Origin: Onthophagus taurus
Lineage: Eukaryota; Arthropoda; Insecta; Coleoptera; Scarabaeidae
NCBI RefSeq assembly: GCF_036711975.1
Contig: NC_091972.1
Span: forward strand, 28,587,001-28,651,000
Length of the DNA: 64,000 nt
Direction: 5' to 3'
Position numbers and translations under genes: made by a program. This document shows positions 1 through 10,655 of the stretch, in pieces (position 1 is the first letter of the stretch; each line of letters begins with the position of its first letter). The notes under the pieces are model-generated. The model was not told where the DNA came from, made no database searches, and worked only from the letters and a program-made list of their open reading frames with translations.

Positions 1-2
1 TG

Positions 3-1272
3 TTTCACATCGAATTTCTTATGATGGCCGCACTACTTTTATCTGTTAATATTCAATTATGGCGAAATCGACATCGTATGATGGAAATAATTGATTTATT
101 AAGCGATTTTAGTGGTTTCAGTATTTCGAAAAGAGTTGAAATCATTGACAATAACATTCGTATCGCATTAAAAATGATTCATTATGGAGGATTTCTTATT
201 GCGCATTTTGTTACATATTGTATTTTGTTTGAGAGTAATTGTGTTAATTTCAAAAATACTAAATATTGTGAAGTAATTGAATACTATGCTCCGACTCAAT
301 TGAAACATTGGGAACTAACTTTAATACTGTTATTTCAAGCATATTCTATAAAAGTTGCCATGAATATCATGTTACTTGCGTTGATTATATATATGTATTC
401 GTTAAAATTATTGGTTATTCGCATAGAAAATATTAAAGAGATGATTGATAATATAAAATTTACAAAAAATAAGAAACGAAATTTTATAACTTTGCAGGCT
501 GTTGTAATGAATCAACAACAAATATTCAAGTATTTGAATCTAATATGTTTTAAATGTTTAGGATATAAGTACATTGTTTTAGAATGTTTCACTTCGCTAA
601 GGATTTCTACACCAGTTTCATTTTACCAACAAAAATATTTATTTTCATTTCTTTGACCGCAGGTACTACTGAATTTATGCTTGTAAGTTTTTATTTCATA
701 TATTCAATATAATTCATTCTAATTCTACAATAAGTTAACTTAATATTCTATTTTTAGGGAAAAGATGTAAAGAGTTTTTGTACTATCATACTGAACATCT
801 TAAGCCTATTTGTATACCATACATTTGGACAGCGCTTAACTAACGCGGTATGAATATCTTATTTTATCTATTCGTTATAATTTGTAATATTTTTTTTAAA
901 TAGGCCGGTATTGTGGCAGAAGCTGTTTATAACATGAATTGGTACGAAGCTGATATATCAATACGTAAAGACATTTTGATCTTACTTTGCATTAGTCAAA
1001 AAGAACTAAAAGTGGAATTACCGATAGTTCGTGATTTATCGCATGCAGCGGCTGCAAATGTATAAGTAATTCAATTATAACAATGTAATAATAATTAAAT
1101 TGTACATATTTTTTAAGGAATATAGGAATGTATATCTTTTCTTCAGCTGGATATTAACAGTTATGAAACAAAGAAATTTTTGATGCGTGTTTGCGATAAA
1201 ATGAAATTAAACACAAATCAAACACTTTTAAATGTATTAACTATTCGTCGTTATTTAATTAAATTATTTTAA
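3..1272 (+). CDS. Odorant receptor (7tm_6 family), C-terminal part, 5' end outside window
   Basis: Insect odorant receptors are seven-pass membrane proteins that form ligand-gated cation channels with Orco in olfactory neuron dendrites. The visible exons are 3-529, 583-682, 758-847, 904-1059 and 1147-1272. All have GT/AG borders and consistent phases. The 53-bp intron at 530-582 is needed to keep the frame. Reading straight through 530 gives a false stop at 654. Family hallmarks are the FGQRLTNA stretch before the fourth exon and the AVYNMNWYEAD block after it, where this family has a conserved W-Y pair. Membrane-like hydrophobic segments lie in the first exon (ILLFQAYSIKVAMNIMLLAL) and in the second and third. 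The last exon ends at TAA 1270-1272 and is divergent. The start lies upstream of the window. The ligand cannot be inferred. The family call is sound; function depends on the unseen 5' part. Confidence 0.8.
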
Positions 1273-1863
1273 TATATATGTATGAATAAAACCATCGAAC
1301 GTTGACAACAATTTGTTCTATAAATAATCCCTTGTTGTCTTTTCCAATTTCACTTACATTATTCGTTTAGCGACATCGTTCTCCCACCTTTTCCTTGGCT
1401 TTCCTATTGTGCGTTTTCCTTACATTTTACTATTTATTTGTTCTTCTTGGTAGACTATTTTCACACATCCTTACTACATGGCCTGCCTGGTAGTTCTCTT
1501 AGTTCTCGGTATATTAATAATAATAATATAGTAATAATAATAATAATGTTTATTGATGATGAGCACAATAGTAATCAACATGGTACAATTCAAAACCAAA
1601 AAAAATTAACCTTATTATATAGAGTTTTACAATATACTCAACAAGCACACCATCAAAAAGGGTTGAGTCAATGCAGTCCAAATGGACTGTTATTGTTTTT
1701 CATCAACATTTAAAAAAAAACAAAACGAGAGAAAAAAAAATGCATTATAATAAAACGGAAACAAAAACAAAATAATAAAATAAAATTTAAATTTAAAAAT
1801 TATATGAAACAAAATTCAAAAATTAAATCAAGAAAAGATGTAGTAAATACGATTAATAATATA
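1273..1863. other. Intergenic, with an AAT/TAA microsatellite
   Basis: No gene is visible between the receptor gene and the first mariner. An imperfect AAT/TAA trinucleotide run sits at about 1514-1547 and is followed by A-rich low-complexity sequence at 1710-1800. Confidence 0.6.
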
Positions 1864-2297
1864 CAGGGTGTTCCGGTGACTCGGGGCATAAAATTAACCT
1901 CATATACTAGAGCAAAAATGATGACGATTCATGAAAAAAAATTATTACAAAAGTCTTCAAATGGCCAAGATATGGGCCATCAAAGTTCAGAAATTTTGAC
2001 ACATTTTTCTAAATATTTTCAATGCCATTTATGGTAGAGCGTTGAAATTTGGTACAGGGTAAACAAATATCAAGCAAAATCATTGAACCAATTTTGACTT
2101 TGATCGGGCGGCGGCATCCGTGCTATACAAGTGTCCCTAAAATTTGTTTGCTCAAAACTTTTTTGTTCGCTCGTAACCCTACATTTTTTTGTACCATTTA
2201 ATAGAAAATTTATTTTAGAAACTTTTATCACTCTTTGAACATTTTGATAACATTGACTGTTTTCGAATTATACGCGAAAATGTTAAGCTTTAATTTC

Positions 2298-2664
2298 AAT
2301 CGTAACAAACAAAAAAAGGAAACGTACTCCGCAAGATCTGAGTTGACGATGACAATTGAAAAACGAACTGAGCTAATAACCATTATTTGCATAATTTTCT
2401 AAGTGCACAAAAATATTAACAAGAACAATAAAATTATAAACAAATAGTAATAAATAAAAAAGAACAAAAAAAATACTAAAGCAGATGGTAAAAAATGTTA
2501 AATTAAAACGCACTCTGCGGAGAACACTGATCTCAGTTCGAAATTGATCAAATGAATCGTAACAAACAAAAAAAGGAAACATATTCCGCAAGATCTGAGT
2601 TGGCGATGACAATTGAAAAACAAACAGAGCTAATAACTATTATTTGCATAAATTTATAAGTGCA
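2298..2664. repeat. Two direct ~110-bp copies inside the mariner
   Basis: Sequence at 2298-2409 recurs at 2555-2664 with few differences (period 257 bp). Both copies contain AAGATCTGAGTTG followed by an AATTGAAAAAC stretch. This is a local duplication inside the element, not part of its terminal repeats. Confidence 0.8.
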
Positions 2665-2744
2665 GATTTAGTTAAATCCAGTGTTAATTTATTTTAGTTG
2701 AATAAAAGAATGTAATTTCCAAAACAATAAATTTAACAACTTAT

Positions 2745-3576
2745 CGGTGCACCTACTCCTCGTCCAATCCACCGTCCCGGAAAACGTTCCTTCAGAAATG
2801 CTTGGACAGCTGTGTGCTATGCGCAGGAGCACCATCATGCATATACCACATTGCTTGCCTTGTGTTTAAAGGACCGTCATCTAAAAAAACATCTAATTCC
2901 TCCAAATGTCGCCTGTATATATGTCCATCCAACCTTGATGGCAAGAAAACGGGTTCAATAATTACATCGCCCACAATGCCAGCCCAAACGTTAAGAGAAA
3001 ATCTCCATTGTGATTTCCAAGTTTTCTTAAATCTTGGATTTTCGTCCGCCCAACTATGTAAATTTCTCAAATTGATGATTCTATCTTTAGAAAAAGTGAA
3101 TTCATCTGTAAAAAGCACTTTTTCTAAAAACTGATCATCAATTTGGATTTTGTGCTGCATTATTTGGCAATATTGCAGTCGAAGTAGGTAATCAGCCAGT
3201 CGAACTTCCTGAACTTTGTAACAATGAAATGGATAAAGCTGTTGCTCGTGAAGAACACGCCAGACAGTTGTTTTTGAAGTTAAAAAATGCCTCGCCATAT
3301 CCAAAGTACTAACTGTAGTATTTTCTTCTACGTAGTCTAGAATATCTTCTTCTAGTACGGGTGTTCGGACTGAGCTTACGTTACCGTTGTTAGTAAATTT
3401 TGGCTTAAACGTCCCATTTTCCCTTAAACTGGTTTCAATCCTTAAAAATGTTTTTCGATTGGGCGCTTTGCGGTTCGGAAATTTCTCCCGATAACGGTTA
3501 GCGGATGATACGGCGGTTCCATGACATTCCCCTAATGTCAAAATCATGTCAGTTTATTCACTAAATGTGTAACTCT
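2745..3576 (-). pseudogene. Mariner-type transposase with N-terminal helix-turn-helix, broken
   Basis: The longest open stretch is 2792-3547. It begins MILTLGECHG, typical of the N-terminal helix-turn-helix region (DUF4817-like) of insect mariner relatives, and an in-frame stop lies just upstream, after SYTFSE. The first catalytic Asp is in VLFTDEFTFSKDR and the second in MWYMHDGAPAH. Near 2812 a 2-bp insertion shifts the frame. Past it, the sequence can still be read as the family's GRWIGRG block down to about 2745. The rest of the C-terminus, including the third catalytic acid, is missing. The protein cannot be active. Confidence 0.85.
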
Positions 3577-4134
3577 CCATTTTGTCTCCAATAAAAACTT
3601 ATCTGACAAAAAACTATCGTTTGTGTTTAAACGACATAAGCAAGTTGACAGCACAATTTGTTTTTTTTAATTGCCATGGCCAACCTTGACATTTTCGAAG
3701 ATTTTTGTTTTTTAGTGTTACCATTGAAATCGAAGCTTAATATTTTCGCGTATAACTCGAAAACGGTCAATGGTATCAAAATTTTCAAAGAGTAATAAAA
3801 GTTTTTAAAATAATTTTTTTATTAAAAAGTATAAAAATAAATGTAGGGTTACAAGCGAACAAAAAAGTTCTGAGCAAACAAATTTTAGGGACACCTGTAT
3901 AGCATCGTTGTCGCCGCCTGAATTTTATTTTTTTATTTAGAAAAATGTGTTAAAATTTCTGAACTTTGATGGCCCATATCTTGGCCATTTGAAGACTTTT
4001 ATAATAATTTTCACGAATCGTCATCATTTTTGCTCTAGTATATGAGGTTAATTTTATGCCCAGAGTCACCGGAACACCTGTATATTAAAATCAAAATTTA
4101 AAAAATATCAATAAATCTGTTATGCTTTACCTCC

Positions 4135-4831
4135 CCTCGGCCCTCCAACGAACTAAAATTAAAACTTATTCTGCTCATTCAGCAGAAATTCTTTGTAAGT
4201 TGACTTGAAGCCTCGTTCACTCCGCCGTCTGGCTGATAGTGGTATGCTATTCCAAACTAAGACTATGTTGTAACCGAATGAACGTTTAAAAATCGTGTCG
4301 GACATTAATATTATGCACATCACCACGGAATCTAATCTTATTAGTTAAATACGGAGGACATTTGTAGGTAATGATTTTGTGATAAAGACAGGCACAGTGG
4401 AGAACTCTACGATGAGGCATGTTTAGCCAATTGGCCCAATTCAACGTATAAGTAATTTTCTCCCGCCGTTTGATACCATAAATAAATCGCAGACATGAAT
4501 TCTGTACCTTTTGAATACGCGCTTTGGTGACGGCATCCAGACACGGATGATACACAACATCTCCAAAGTTAAATAATGACAGAACAAGAGCTTCGCACAG
4601 TTGAATTTTTAGACGTTGGTTAAGCAAATTCCTGTTACTGTACAACAACTTAAGATTAGCGTATGCACGGCGAACAAGATAAGAGACATGTACACGAAAT
4701 CTAAGAGAGGTGTCCAGATACATTCCCAAGTTGCGGGATTCCTCAATAAAATCCAACCCAGTGCCGTTCACCTCTATAGATAAAGTTTCCTTTACTTTCT
4801 CCAATATCTTAGGAGAAGAATCGACCAACAC
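4135..4831 (-). pseudogene. CR1/L2-like LINE, 3' end of reverse transcriptase ORF
   Basis: The open stretch 4286-4831 encodes the region after the RT palm. It includes NLGMYLDTSLRFRVHVSYL and the thumb-region signature ARIQKVQNSCLRFIYGIKR. After a frameshift near 4286 a second frame continues with RSFGYNIVLVWNSIP and a final stop near 4160, the usual C-terminus of CR1/L2/Jockey-like ORF2. The RT core is absent: the sequence immediately upstream on the minus strand belongs to a Penelope insertion, and endonuclease sequence resumes at 5638. The two parts are probably one element. Confidence 0.7.
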
Positions 4832-4844
4832 CGTAGGGACTGCA

Positions 4845-5634
4845 AATTAAAAAAGTCAAATGCCACGGCCTTTGTGGAACACCATCTAACCAGTGGGCAT
4901 ACTTTGGATTTCGACAATTCTTCTATAGTATGTTGTGAACCTTCCTATTACAAACGCCGTTTTTTGGAGATGTTCCACATCCTGAATGAGCCCAATTCTG
5001 TTAATTTTTGCACTGATGTGCAGAATGTTAGTGACATGTATTGACCTTTGTTTGGTTTTCAAGGTTCCCGTCTTGTGGCTGGGGTGTTATCTTTTTCTCG
5101 TTCTCGGTCCTAAAGGTTTATATATTAAAGGTTGTCTAAGTTCCTATGCTGCAATACTTTGATTTTAGTTTGCTCATGGCCATGTGGTGTTCCATGCATT
5201 TGTTTAATTTGAATTGCTTGGCGGTATTATTTTCCACATGTGATGTAATGCGCAGTATGGTTGCGTACGAACCTAGATGCCCTTTTATATATAAACCTTG
5301 CTCGGTCCTTACCTGTCATGGACCTCACCTCTGTCCTTGTTGTTTTGTGATTGATTTTCGAATTGATTGATCCTGTGCCATCGTTTGTTGGATTTTGGTT
5401 TTACGGCGATTCCTGGGCCGTTTACTTATTGGTTCATTGTTTGAATTATGGGTTATTATATATTTTTACAACTTTTAACAACTATAACCTCTATCTGTAA
5501 GTTAGCTTGGTTTTAATCTGTACAATTTTTGTCTGAATTGTTTCTTTTTCTCTTTATTTTTTTAAAAACAATAGAGTTCCTCTGATGAAGAATTAAATAA
5601 AATTCGAAAGCTAAGGTACTAGTAAAGGAGGTTT
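4845..5634 (+). mobile_element. Penelope-like element, 5'-truncated 3' end
   Basis: Frame at 4847-5044 reads as the end of a Penelope GIY-YIG endonuclease. It contains TAFVEHHLTSGHTLDFD, a C-terminal Y-Y-K-R block and TDVQNVSDMY before TGA at 5042-5044. About 540 bp of terminal sequence follows, ending with a hammerhead-like motif at 5582-5609. Minus-strand LINE sequence lies on both sides, so the fragment appears to have inserted into that LINE, possibly with deletion of the LINE's RT core. Confidence 0.7.
5582..5617 (+). ncRNA. Candidate hammerhead ribozyme core, Penelope terminus
   Basis: CTGATGA at 5582-5588 matches the CUGANGA core box. A five-pair stem II follows (GAATT 5590-5594 with AATTC 5601-5605), then GAAA at 5606-5609. 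Stem III is poorly defined here, so this is the weakest of the four candidates. Confidence 0.4.
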
Positions 5635-5637
5635 TTT

Positions 5638-6425
5638 ATTCACCCCCTGGTTGACAATCCCAATAATTATCATTAATGTTATCACAACCAACTATATCCT
5701 GCCATGGCACTGCAAGAAGATCAAGAGAAAACAGATCCATATTGAAATTATTAAATTCTCTATAGTTCAATATCCTAGGTGAAGCCTTAGAATAAGACAA
5801 ATTTAAGTGTACATACACCAAACAATGATCTGCAACATCATGCACAGGAATGACTCCTGTATCATTTACAGAAGCATCTATATCCACAATAACATAGTCA
5901 ATAACTGTAGTCGATGTAGCAGTGACACGGGTAGCAGATGAGATAATTTGACTCAGGTTAAAAGATTCAATAGCCGGTAATAAACGGTTGCAGTAAGCAC
6001 CTGTGCGCCAAGAGCATTGACATTGAAGTCACCCAAACAGGACCAAATTGGACATGGTGTCTTCAAAATTGTTTAAAAATTTCGCAAAATCGACGTCCGG
6101 TCTATATAGAACCCCAACTGATAGTAACAGTCCCCCACGGCTCACCTCGATCCATAACTGTTCAACAAAGGGAAAAACCTCGCTAAAAATGTGGTTAAAC
6201 TTAAAATCATTTTTTACGTAAATTCCGACGCCACCACCATGTTCAGGAACATCCGGGCCCGAGCGACCAATAAATATATGTCTATAATTCGCAATTGAAT
6301 AATCATCATGACATGAAGTAGAGTAAATCCAAGTTTCCGACATAGCAAATATATCGTAAGATTCAGTCAATATGATATTTTTAACAGCAGCAAAGTGGGC
6401 GGGCGCACTTGAATTGCACATTCAA
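5638..6425 (-). pseudogene. CR1/L2-like LINE endonuclease (EEP) domain, broken
   Basis: Two frames together give an apurinic-type endonuclease. 6029-6421 has DIFAMSETWIYS, GGGVGIYVKNDF and LWIEVSR, and reaches LLFG. After a frameshift near 6020 the next frame supplies GDFNVNALGAQ-type sequence and then, at 5636-5887 and just upstream, VIDYVIVDIDAS and VADHCLVYVHLN, i.e. the catalytic D and H boxes. The RT domain expected next is lost where the Penelope fragment begins. The polypeptide is not functional. Confidence 0.75.
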
Positions 6426-6553
6426 GTGCGCTATTCTTATTATTATTTCATTATTATACCATATTCTATTTATCCACTGTTCTTGTGCTGATTCCAATAT
6501 ACGCCTCAATATTCTTCTTTCGAATGTGTCAATTGTATTCTCAGTTTTCTGTG

Positions 6554-6750
6554 TTAGGCTCCTGTGTTAGGCTCCTGTGTTTTCCTGTGCTGCCGTGCTG
6601 CATAGGTTCTATTAGCAAGAAGAACGTGCCATTTTATTTTTGAATTTTTCTTTCCATTGCTAGTAAGATAAATTCCTAAGTAACAAAAGAGATCCACACG
6701 ATCAATGTTGTCATCAGTTGTCACCGTCGAGGTGACCACAGCAGCTTTTG
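6554..6750 (-). pseudogene. LINE reverse transcriptase fragment (RTE/craniofacial-type)
   Basis: The 61-residue stretch contains DLFCYLGIYLTSNG, matching the F-x-YLG box that follows the RT palm in many insect endonuclease/reverse transcriptases. Flanks on both sides are non-coding. It is too short to classify firmly. Confidence 0.45.
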
Positions 6751-7204
6751 ACTATATTAGTAGGATTTTTTTTTCACTGCGAGTTCCCTAAAAATGTATA
6801 GAAAACTGCTCCTGTAGCTGATATTTATAATTCCCAATTATCTCTCTAGGATGACGTAAGGATGTATTAGTAATTCTTGTAACACCTTCCTTCTTAGGTG
6901 GAAGACAAGGAAGCTGGCGAGGTTCTTCCGGTGTTCCCTCTCCATTGGCTTCTAATTACGGATGTCGTCTAGAATAGAACTGTGAATATTCTTTCTAATG
7001 AATAAATATTGTCTTCATTACTTGGTAAGGGTATTTTTTTCCGAATTCAGTTCTTGAATGTTTTTCATCTCTTGTAAAAGTATACTCGTTTCAAACATTG
7101 TCTGATAACATGTTTGCAGTTTTGATAATGTTTTGGTTACGATTAATTTAACTAATAAGAAGTTAATAGTTATTATCTTATTGATAATTTGAAATAACAT
7201 ACAA

Positions 7205-7445
7205 TTTAGCAGTACTTTTCTTAAATTCGGAAAATGCCGTCGGGAGTCTTCGTCATTGGCAGAAGAGGAACTTCCGAATGTTGATTATATTTACAGCGTT
7301 TACAAGCGATGGAATTGGCAATTGTTCTTTCTATAGTTATTCGCATCTTTTTCCACCAATAATGCCTCCTTAAACATTCGAAAGTCTATTCTATACCTCT
7401 ATGATTCTGAATTCCTTTATGGTATTTAAGTGCCATTTGTAGCTC
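7205..7445 (-). pseudogene. Ty3/gypsy integrase zinc-binding (HHCC) remnant
   Basis: On the minus strand, HKGIQNHRGIE is followed by a one-base frame change and then YWWKKMRITIERTI and ACKRCKYNQH. The spacing of His-x-x-x-x-x-His and Cys-x-x-Cys matches the N-terminal zinc module of gypsy integrases. The following VPLLPMTKTP suits the linker before the catalytic core, which is absent. This is a fossil fragment. Confidence 0.6.
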
Positions 7446-7523
7446 TACACCTTCTAAGTAGTACCCAAACTCTCGTGGTTGTCCGTATTATCTTTAGTCC
7501 ACTGTCATTAACTTTCTTTCTTT

Positions 7524-8075
7524 CTAGTCTTTTTGTTGCGTATTATACTCGTGATGTACGGAGTTTATGTCATAGAGATGTGTATTATTATGTACATGGT
7601 TAACACAAGTAAGGATGTACATGCAGGACACGGTAAGTATATCAATTTTTTTTAAATGTTCTTTACATGATTCTAAATTTTTTAGATTACACAAAGCGCG
7701 GATACAACTCTTTTGTAGCTTAAACACCCTGTTGATTCCTGGACCCGAACCCCAAATGGAGATGCCATATGAGGCCACTGCATGAAAACAAGAGAAATAT
7801 GCTGTTCTTACTACTTCAGGTTCGGTACACTTCACCAATCTTCGCACCATAAAAACTGCGGGTCTTCTACAAAGGGCACTCACATGGTCGTCCCAGGTGA
7901 GACGATCGTTCAACTTCAAGCCAAGAAAGTTCACCACGTTATCGTTTCCTTTCGTAAGAAAGTTAATTTTTTGATTCTTTTTATCATTGAGGATACGATT
8001 CTGTTTGCAAAATATTTTTAACGGCAGCAAAGTGAGCTGGAAGCGATCGTGTATTCAAATGGCCTATTTGCATTA
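7524..8075 (-). pseudogene. Internally deleted LINE: endonuclease start fused to RT C-terminus
   Basis: 7524-8030 gives FLGLKLNDRLTWDDHV, VVRTAYFSCFHAVASYGISI and VFKLQKSCIRALCNL, the post-palm and thumb region of a CR1/Jockey-like ORF2. Immediately upstream (minus), 8000-8070 reads in another frame as LNTRSLPAHFAAVKNIL, the same block that begins the endonuclease at 6380-6421. About two thirds of ORF2 is missing between them, so this is a deletion derivative related to the LINE at 4.1-6.4 kb. Confidence 0.65.
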
Positions 8076-8432
8076 ACACTTAAAAATGAGCATAAACATT
8101 TAAAGAAAAACAGCAGATTTTCAAGGTAATTACATTTACGCAACTGAAAGGAAGGGGGTCCGTTATGGAATGACTACTTTATATTATTTTTAAGCAGTAA
8201 AAGATAAAGAGAATAAAATTGGGAGAAAATCAAAAGGCAAGTGAATTCACTTAATGAGGAGAAATATTAGCAGCAGTTGCACTTATAAATAAAGATTGCT
8301 ATTCAAATACAAATCTACCAAAAAAAAACAGCGCAAAAAGAAAAAAAACTGCTCGAATAACCATACTAAACAAAACTCAGTCCATTATAACAACACAATA
8401 ATAAATACTTAGCTATTACTTTTTATGCTTTC

Positions 8433-8990
8433 GTGGTAGTAAATATTTTTTTTCCTCCACCACAGTTGGAACCCCTATCTTGTTCTTGAGCTCCTCAAAA
8501 TCGCTCTGGAATAGGATGGTATAAAAACTTTTTCCATTTTTTACAATAATTTGTCCATCAGACGTCCAAACGTTATTATTTCCAAAACATTTACTTTAAC
8601 CAACTTTAACCTTTAAACTTTAACCCGCTTTCCCAAACGATGGCATCTATCTATCATGTCGATACTTGGGGAAAAATCAGCAACGTTTAGAGAAGCCATA
8701 ACATCCAAAACCTTCCTTTCTAACGCTTTCCGTCTTCCTTTCTAACCGTTTTCTCTATTTCCTCGCCCTCTTCGATTCCATGGAATACAAGACAATTTCT
8801 TCGTGACTAGTTTTCTAAATTGTCAATCTCTTGACTAACAAACATTTTATCTTAATCAACTTTTGTTGTACATTGCTCAGAAAGGCCGCTTTACCTGCAA
8901 CAGTTAACAAACTTCTTGCGTTAACTTTGGTACTTTGAGGACATTTGACGTAAAACTTGGTTATATTTCGTTTTATGACATTCAGACTTT
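8433..8990 (-). pseudogene. FP-domain (Baculo_FP-like) ORF1 remnant
   Basis: In discontinuous minus-strand frames I read NCLVFHGIEEGEEIEKTV, then MIDRCHRLGKRV, then a C-terminal block VWTSDGQIIVKNGK followed by ELKNKIG and a basic tail ending KHKK with a stop near 8420. The order matches the FP-type domain found in ORF1 proteins of several insect retroelements. Frameshifts and stops separate the pieces. The host element is not identified. Confidence 0.5.
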
Positions 8991-9291
8991 AATTGCAAAA
9001 GATGGCATTTGAATTCAAAAATTTATCGTCAATTATACCTTACGGGGACACAATCCAGGGACACACTGTATATGATTTTGTACAAACAACTTAAATTTGT
9101 TGAATTCGGCACTAATTACGTCCAAAGGGTTAGAGGGTTGGGTGCTAGACTTTGATGTCAACGCAATTTCAATAATGAGGGGTCTTGACTTTTGTCACGG
9201 ATATCATAGGTCTTTGAAAATCAAATTATGATCGTTATCTATTCTGATCTTTACTGGAAGTAGACAGCAACTTTGTTATTTTAAATAGAGT

Positions 9292-10647
9292 CAGAGGCGG
9301 CACTACCGGGGTGTGCAAGGGGTGCACTGCACCCGGGCGTCGCCTAAAAGGGGGCGCCGGCGCCTTTTTAATGTTTTCTCCAACAATATCTTATCTTTCT
9401 TTTGCAGTATTTAGACCTGTCAGCAGTGGCTAATCTCAGAAAGCAGTATTTAGCCTCCACAAAGCAATTTTAGTCTTTAGAAAGCAGCATTTAGTGTTCC
9501 AGACGCTGTATTTAGACCTGTCAGCAGTATCTAGTCTTCAGAAAGCGGTATTTAGTCTTCTAGAAGCAGTATCTACTCTTCTGCCAAAGTTATGTATGTT
9601 TTCTCCAAAATATTTTATCTTTCTTTTGCAGTATTTAGACCTGTTAGCAGTATTTAGTCTCCACAAAGCAACTTTAGTCTTTAGAAGGCAGTATTTAGTG
9701 TTCCAGACGCTGTATTTAGACCTGTTGGAAGTATCTAGTCTTCAGAAAGCAGTATTTAGTCTTCTAGAAGCAGTATCTAGTCTTCTGCCAACGTTATGTA
9801 TGTTTTCTCCAACAATATCTTATCTTTCTTTCGCAGTACTTAGACCTGTCAGCAGTATCTAGTCTTCAGAAAGCAGTATTTAGTCTCCACAAAGCAATTT
9901 TAGTCTTTAGAAAGCAGTATTTAGTGTTCCAGATGCTGTATTTAGACCTGTCGGCAGTATCTAGTCTTCAGAAAGCAGTATTTAATCTTCCAGAGCACTA
10001 TCTATTTAGTCTTCAGAAAGCGGTATTTAGTTTTTTAGAAGCAGTAGATCTTTTTGGGAGCCTCTTATTATCTATATGGATCTTGTATCACCCGGTACCT
10101 CATTTCTGCAGCTGTTACTTTGCTTTTGTGCTTATCCTGCATTGGCAAAGTTTCCGTATTGGTGATTTCCTGTCCTGTGCAATAACAAGACAAGTCCATT
10201 GGTATCTTGTTCATATTCTTCGCATTCTTTTATTGAACACATAAGTATTGCCATGAAAAATCATGTTTGGTTTATAATCAATTTTTTGTTTTCTCTGAAC
10301 AGTAATTTCAGACTTCATGTGGACTCTGAACAATGTAATTCCTGTTTTTTGCTGAAGTCTAGTTTGTAACTATTGCAATTTCAGACTTTTTCTTGCAGAT
10401 TAACCTTCTGACCAGAGTATTCCCGATTATTCTGTTAAGATTGGTTTTTCATCAGTATAATTCTTAAATTTTTGCTGAAGTATGGATTATGATTATTCCA
10501 ATCTTCTTTAAGTTTATTTATATTTCTTTGATTATATATATTTTTTTAAATTAAAATGAATTTTTAATTTTTCCCCAGCATTTTGCTTGGGGGGGGCGCC
10601 ACTCCGGTTCCCGCACCCTGGCACTTCATTTGCTAGCGCCGGCACTG
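9292..10647 (+). mobile_element. Non-autonomous hAT element with 8-bp target duplication
   Basis: The left end begins CAGAGGCGGCACTACC and the right end finishes GCTAGCGCCGGCACTG. Both are flanked by a perfect 8-bp direct repeat AATAGAGT (9284-9291 and 10648-10655), the hAT signature. The GC-rich termini resemble ZMYM/TTF-type hATs of animals. No transposase is visible; most of the interior is tandem repeats. Strand is nominal. Confidence 0.85.
9405..10045 (+). repeat. Tandem/minisatellite array inside the hAT element
   Basis: A short motif built on GCAGTATTTAG and CAGTATCTAGTCTTC is repeated many times, and longer blocks of about 200 bp recur around 9400, 9620, 9830 and 9940. The long frames across it are a by-product of the repeat phase and are not genes. 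Confidence 0.8.
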
Positions 10648-10655
10648 AATAGAGT

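Larger units (their letters stand above)
1864..4080 (-). mobile_element. Long-TIR mariner-type element, full length but inactive
   Basis: The ends are inverted copies flanked by TA (1862-1863 and 4081-4082). The left end starts CAGGGTGTTCCGGTGACTC and the right end is its complement with one G fewer. The inverted repeats extend roughly 430 bp inward: the block around 1920-2000 recurs inverted at 3950-4040, and the block at 2100-2200 recurs inverted at 3840-3920. A decayed transposase on the minus strand lies inside. TA duplication and a DDE/D transposase place it in the IS630-Tc1-mariner superfamily. Confidence 0.85.

Noticed and set aside
9494..10244. Open frames of 122 and 106 codons
   Set aside because: They are produced by the phase of a tandem repeat inside the hAT element.
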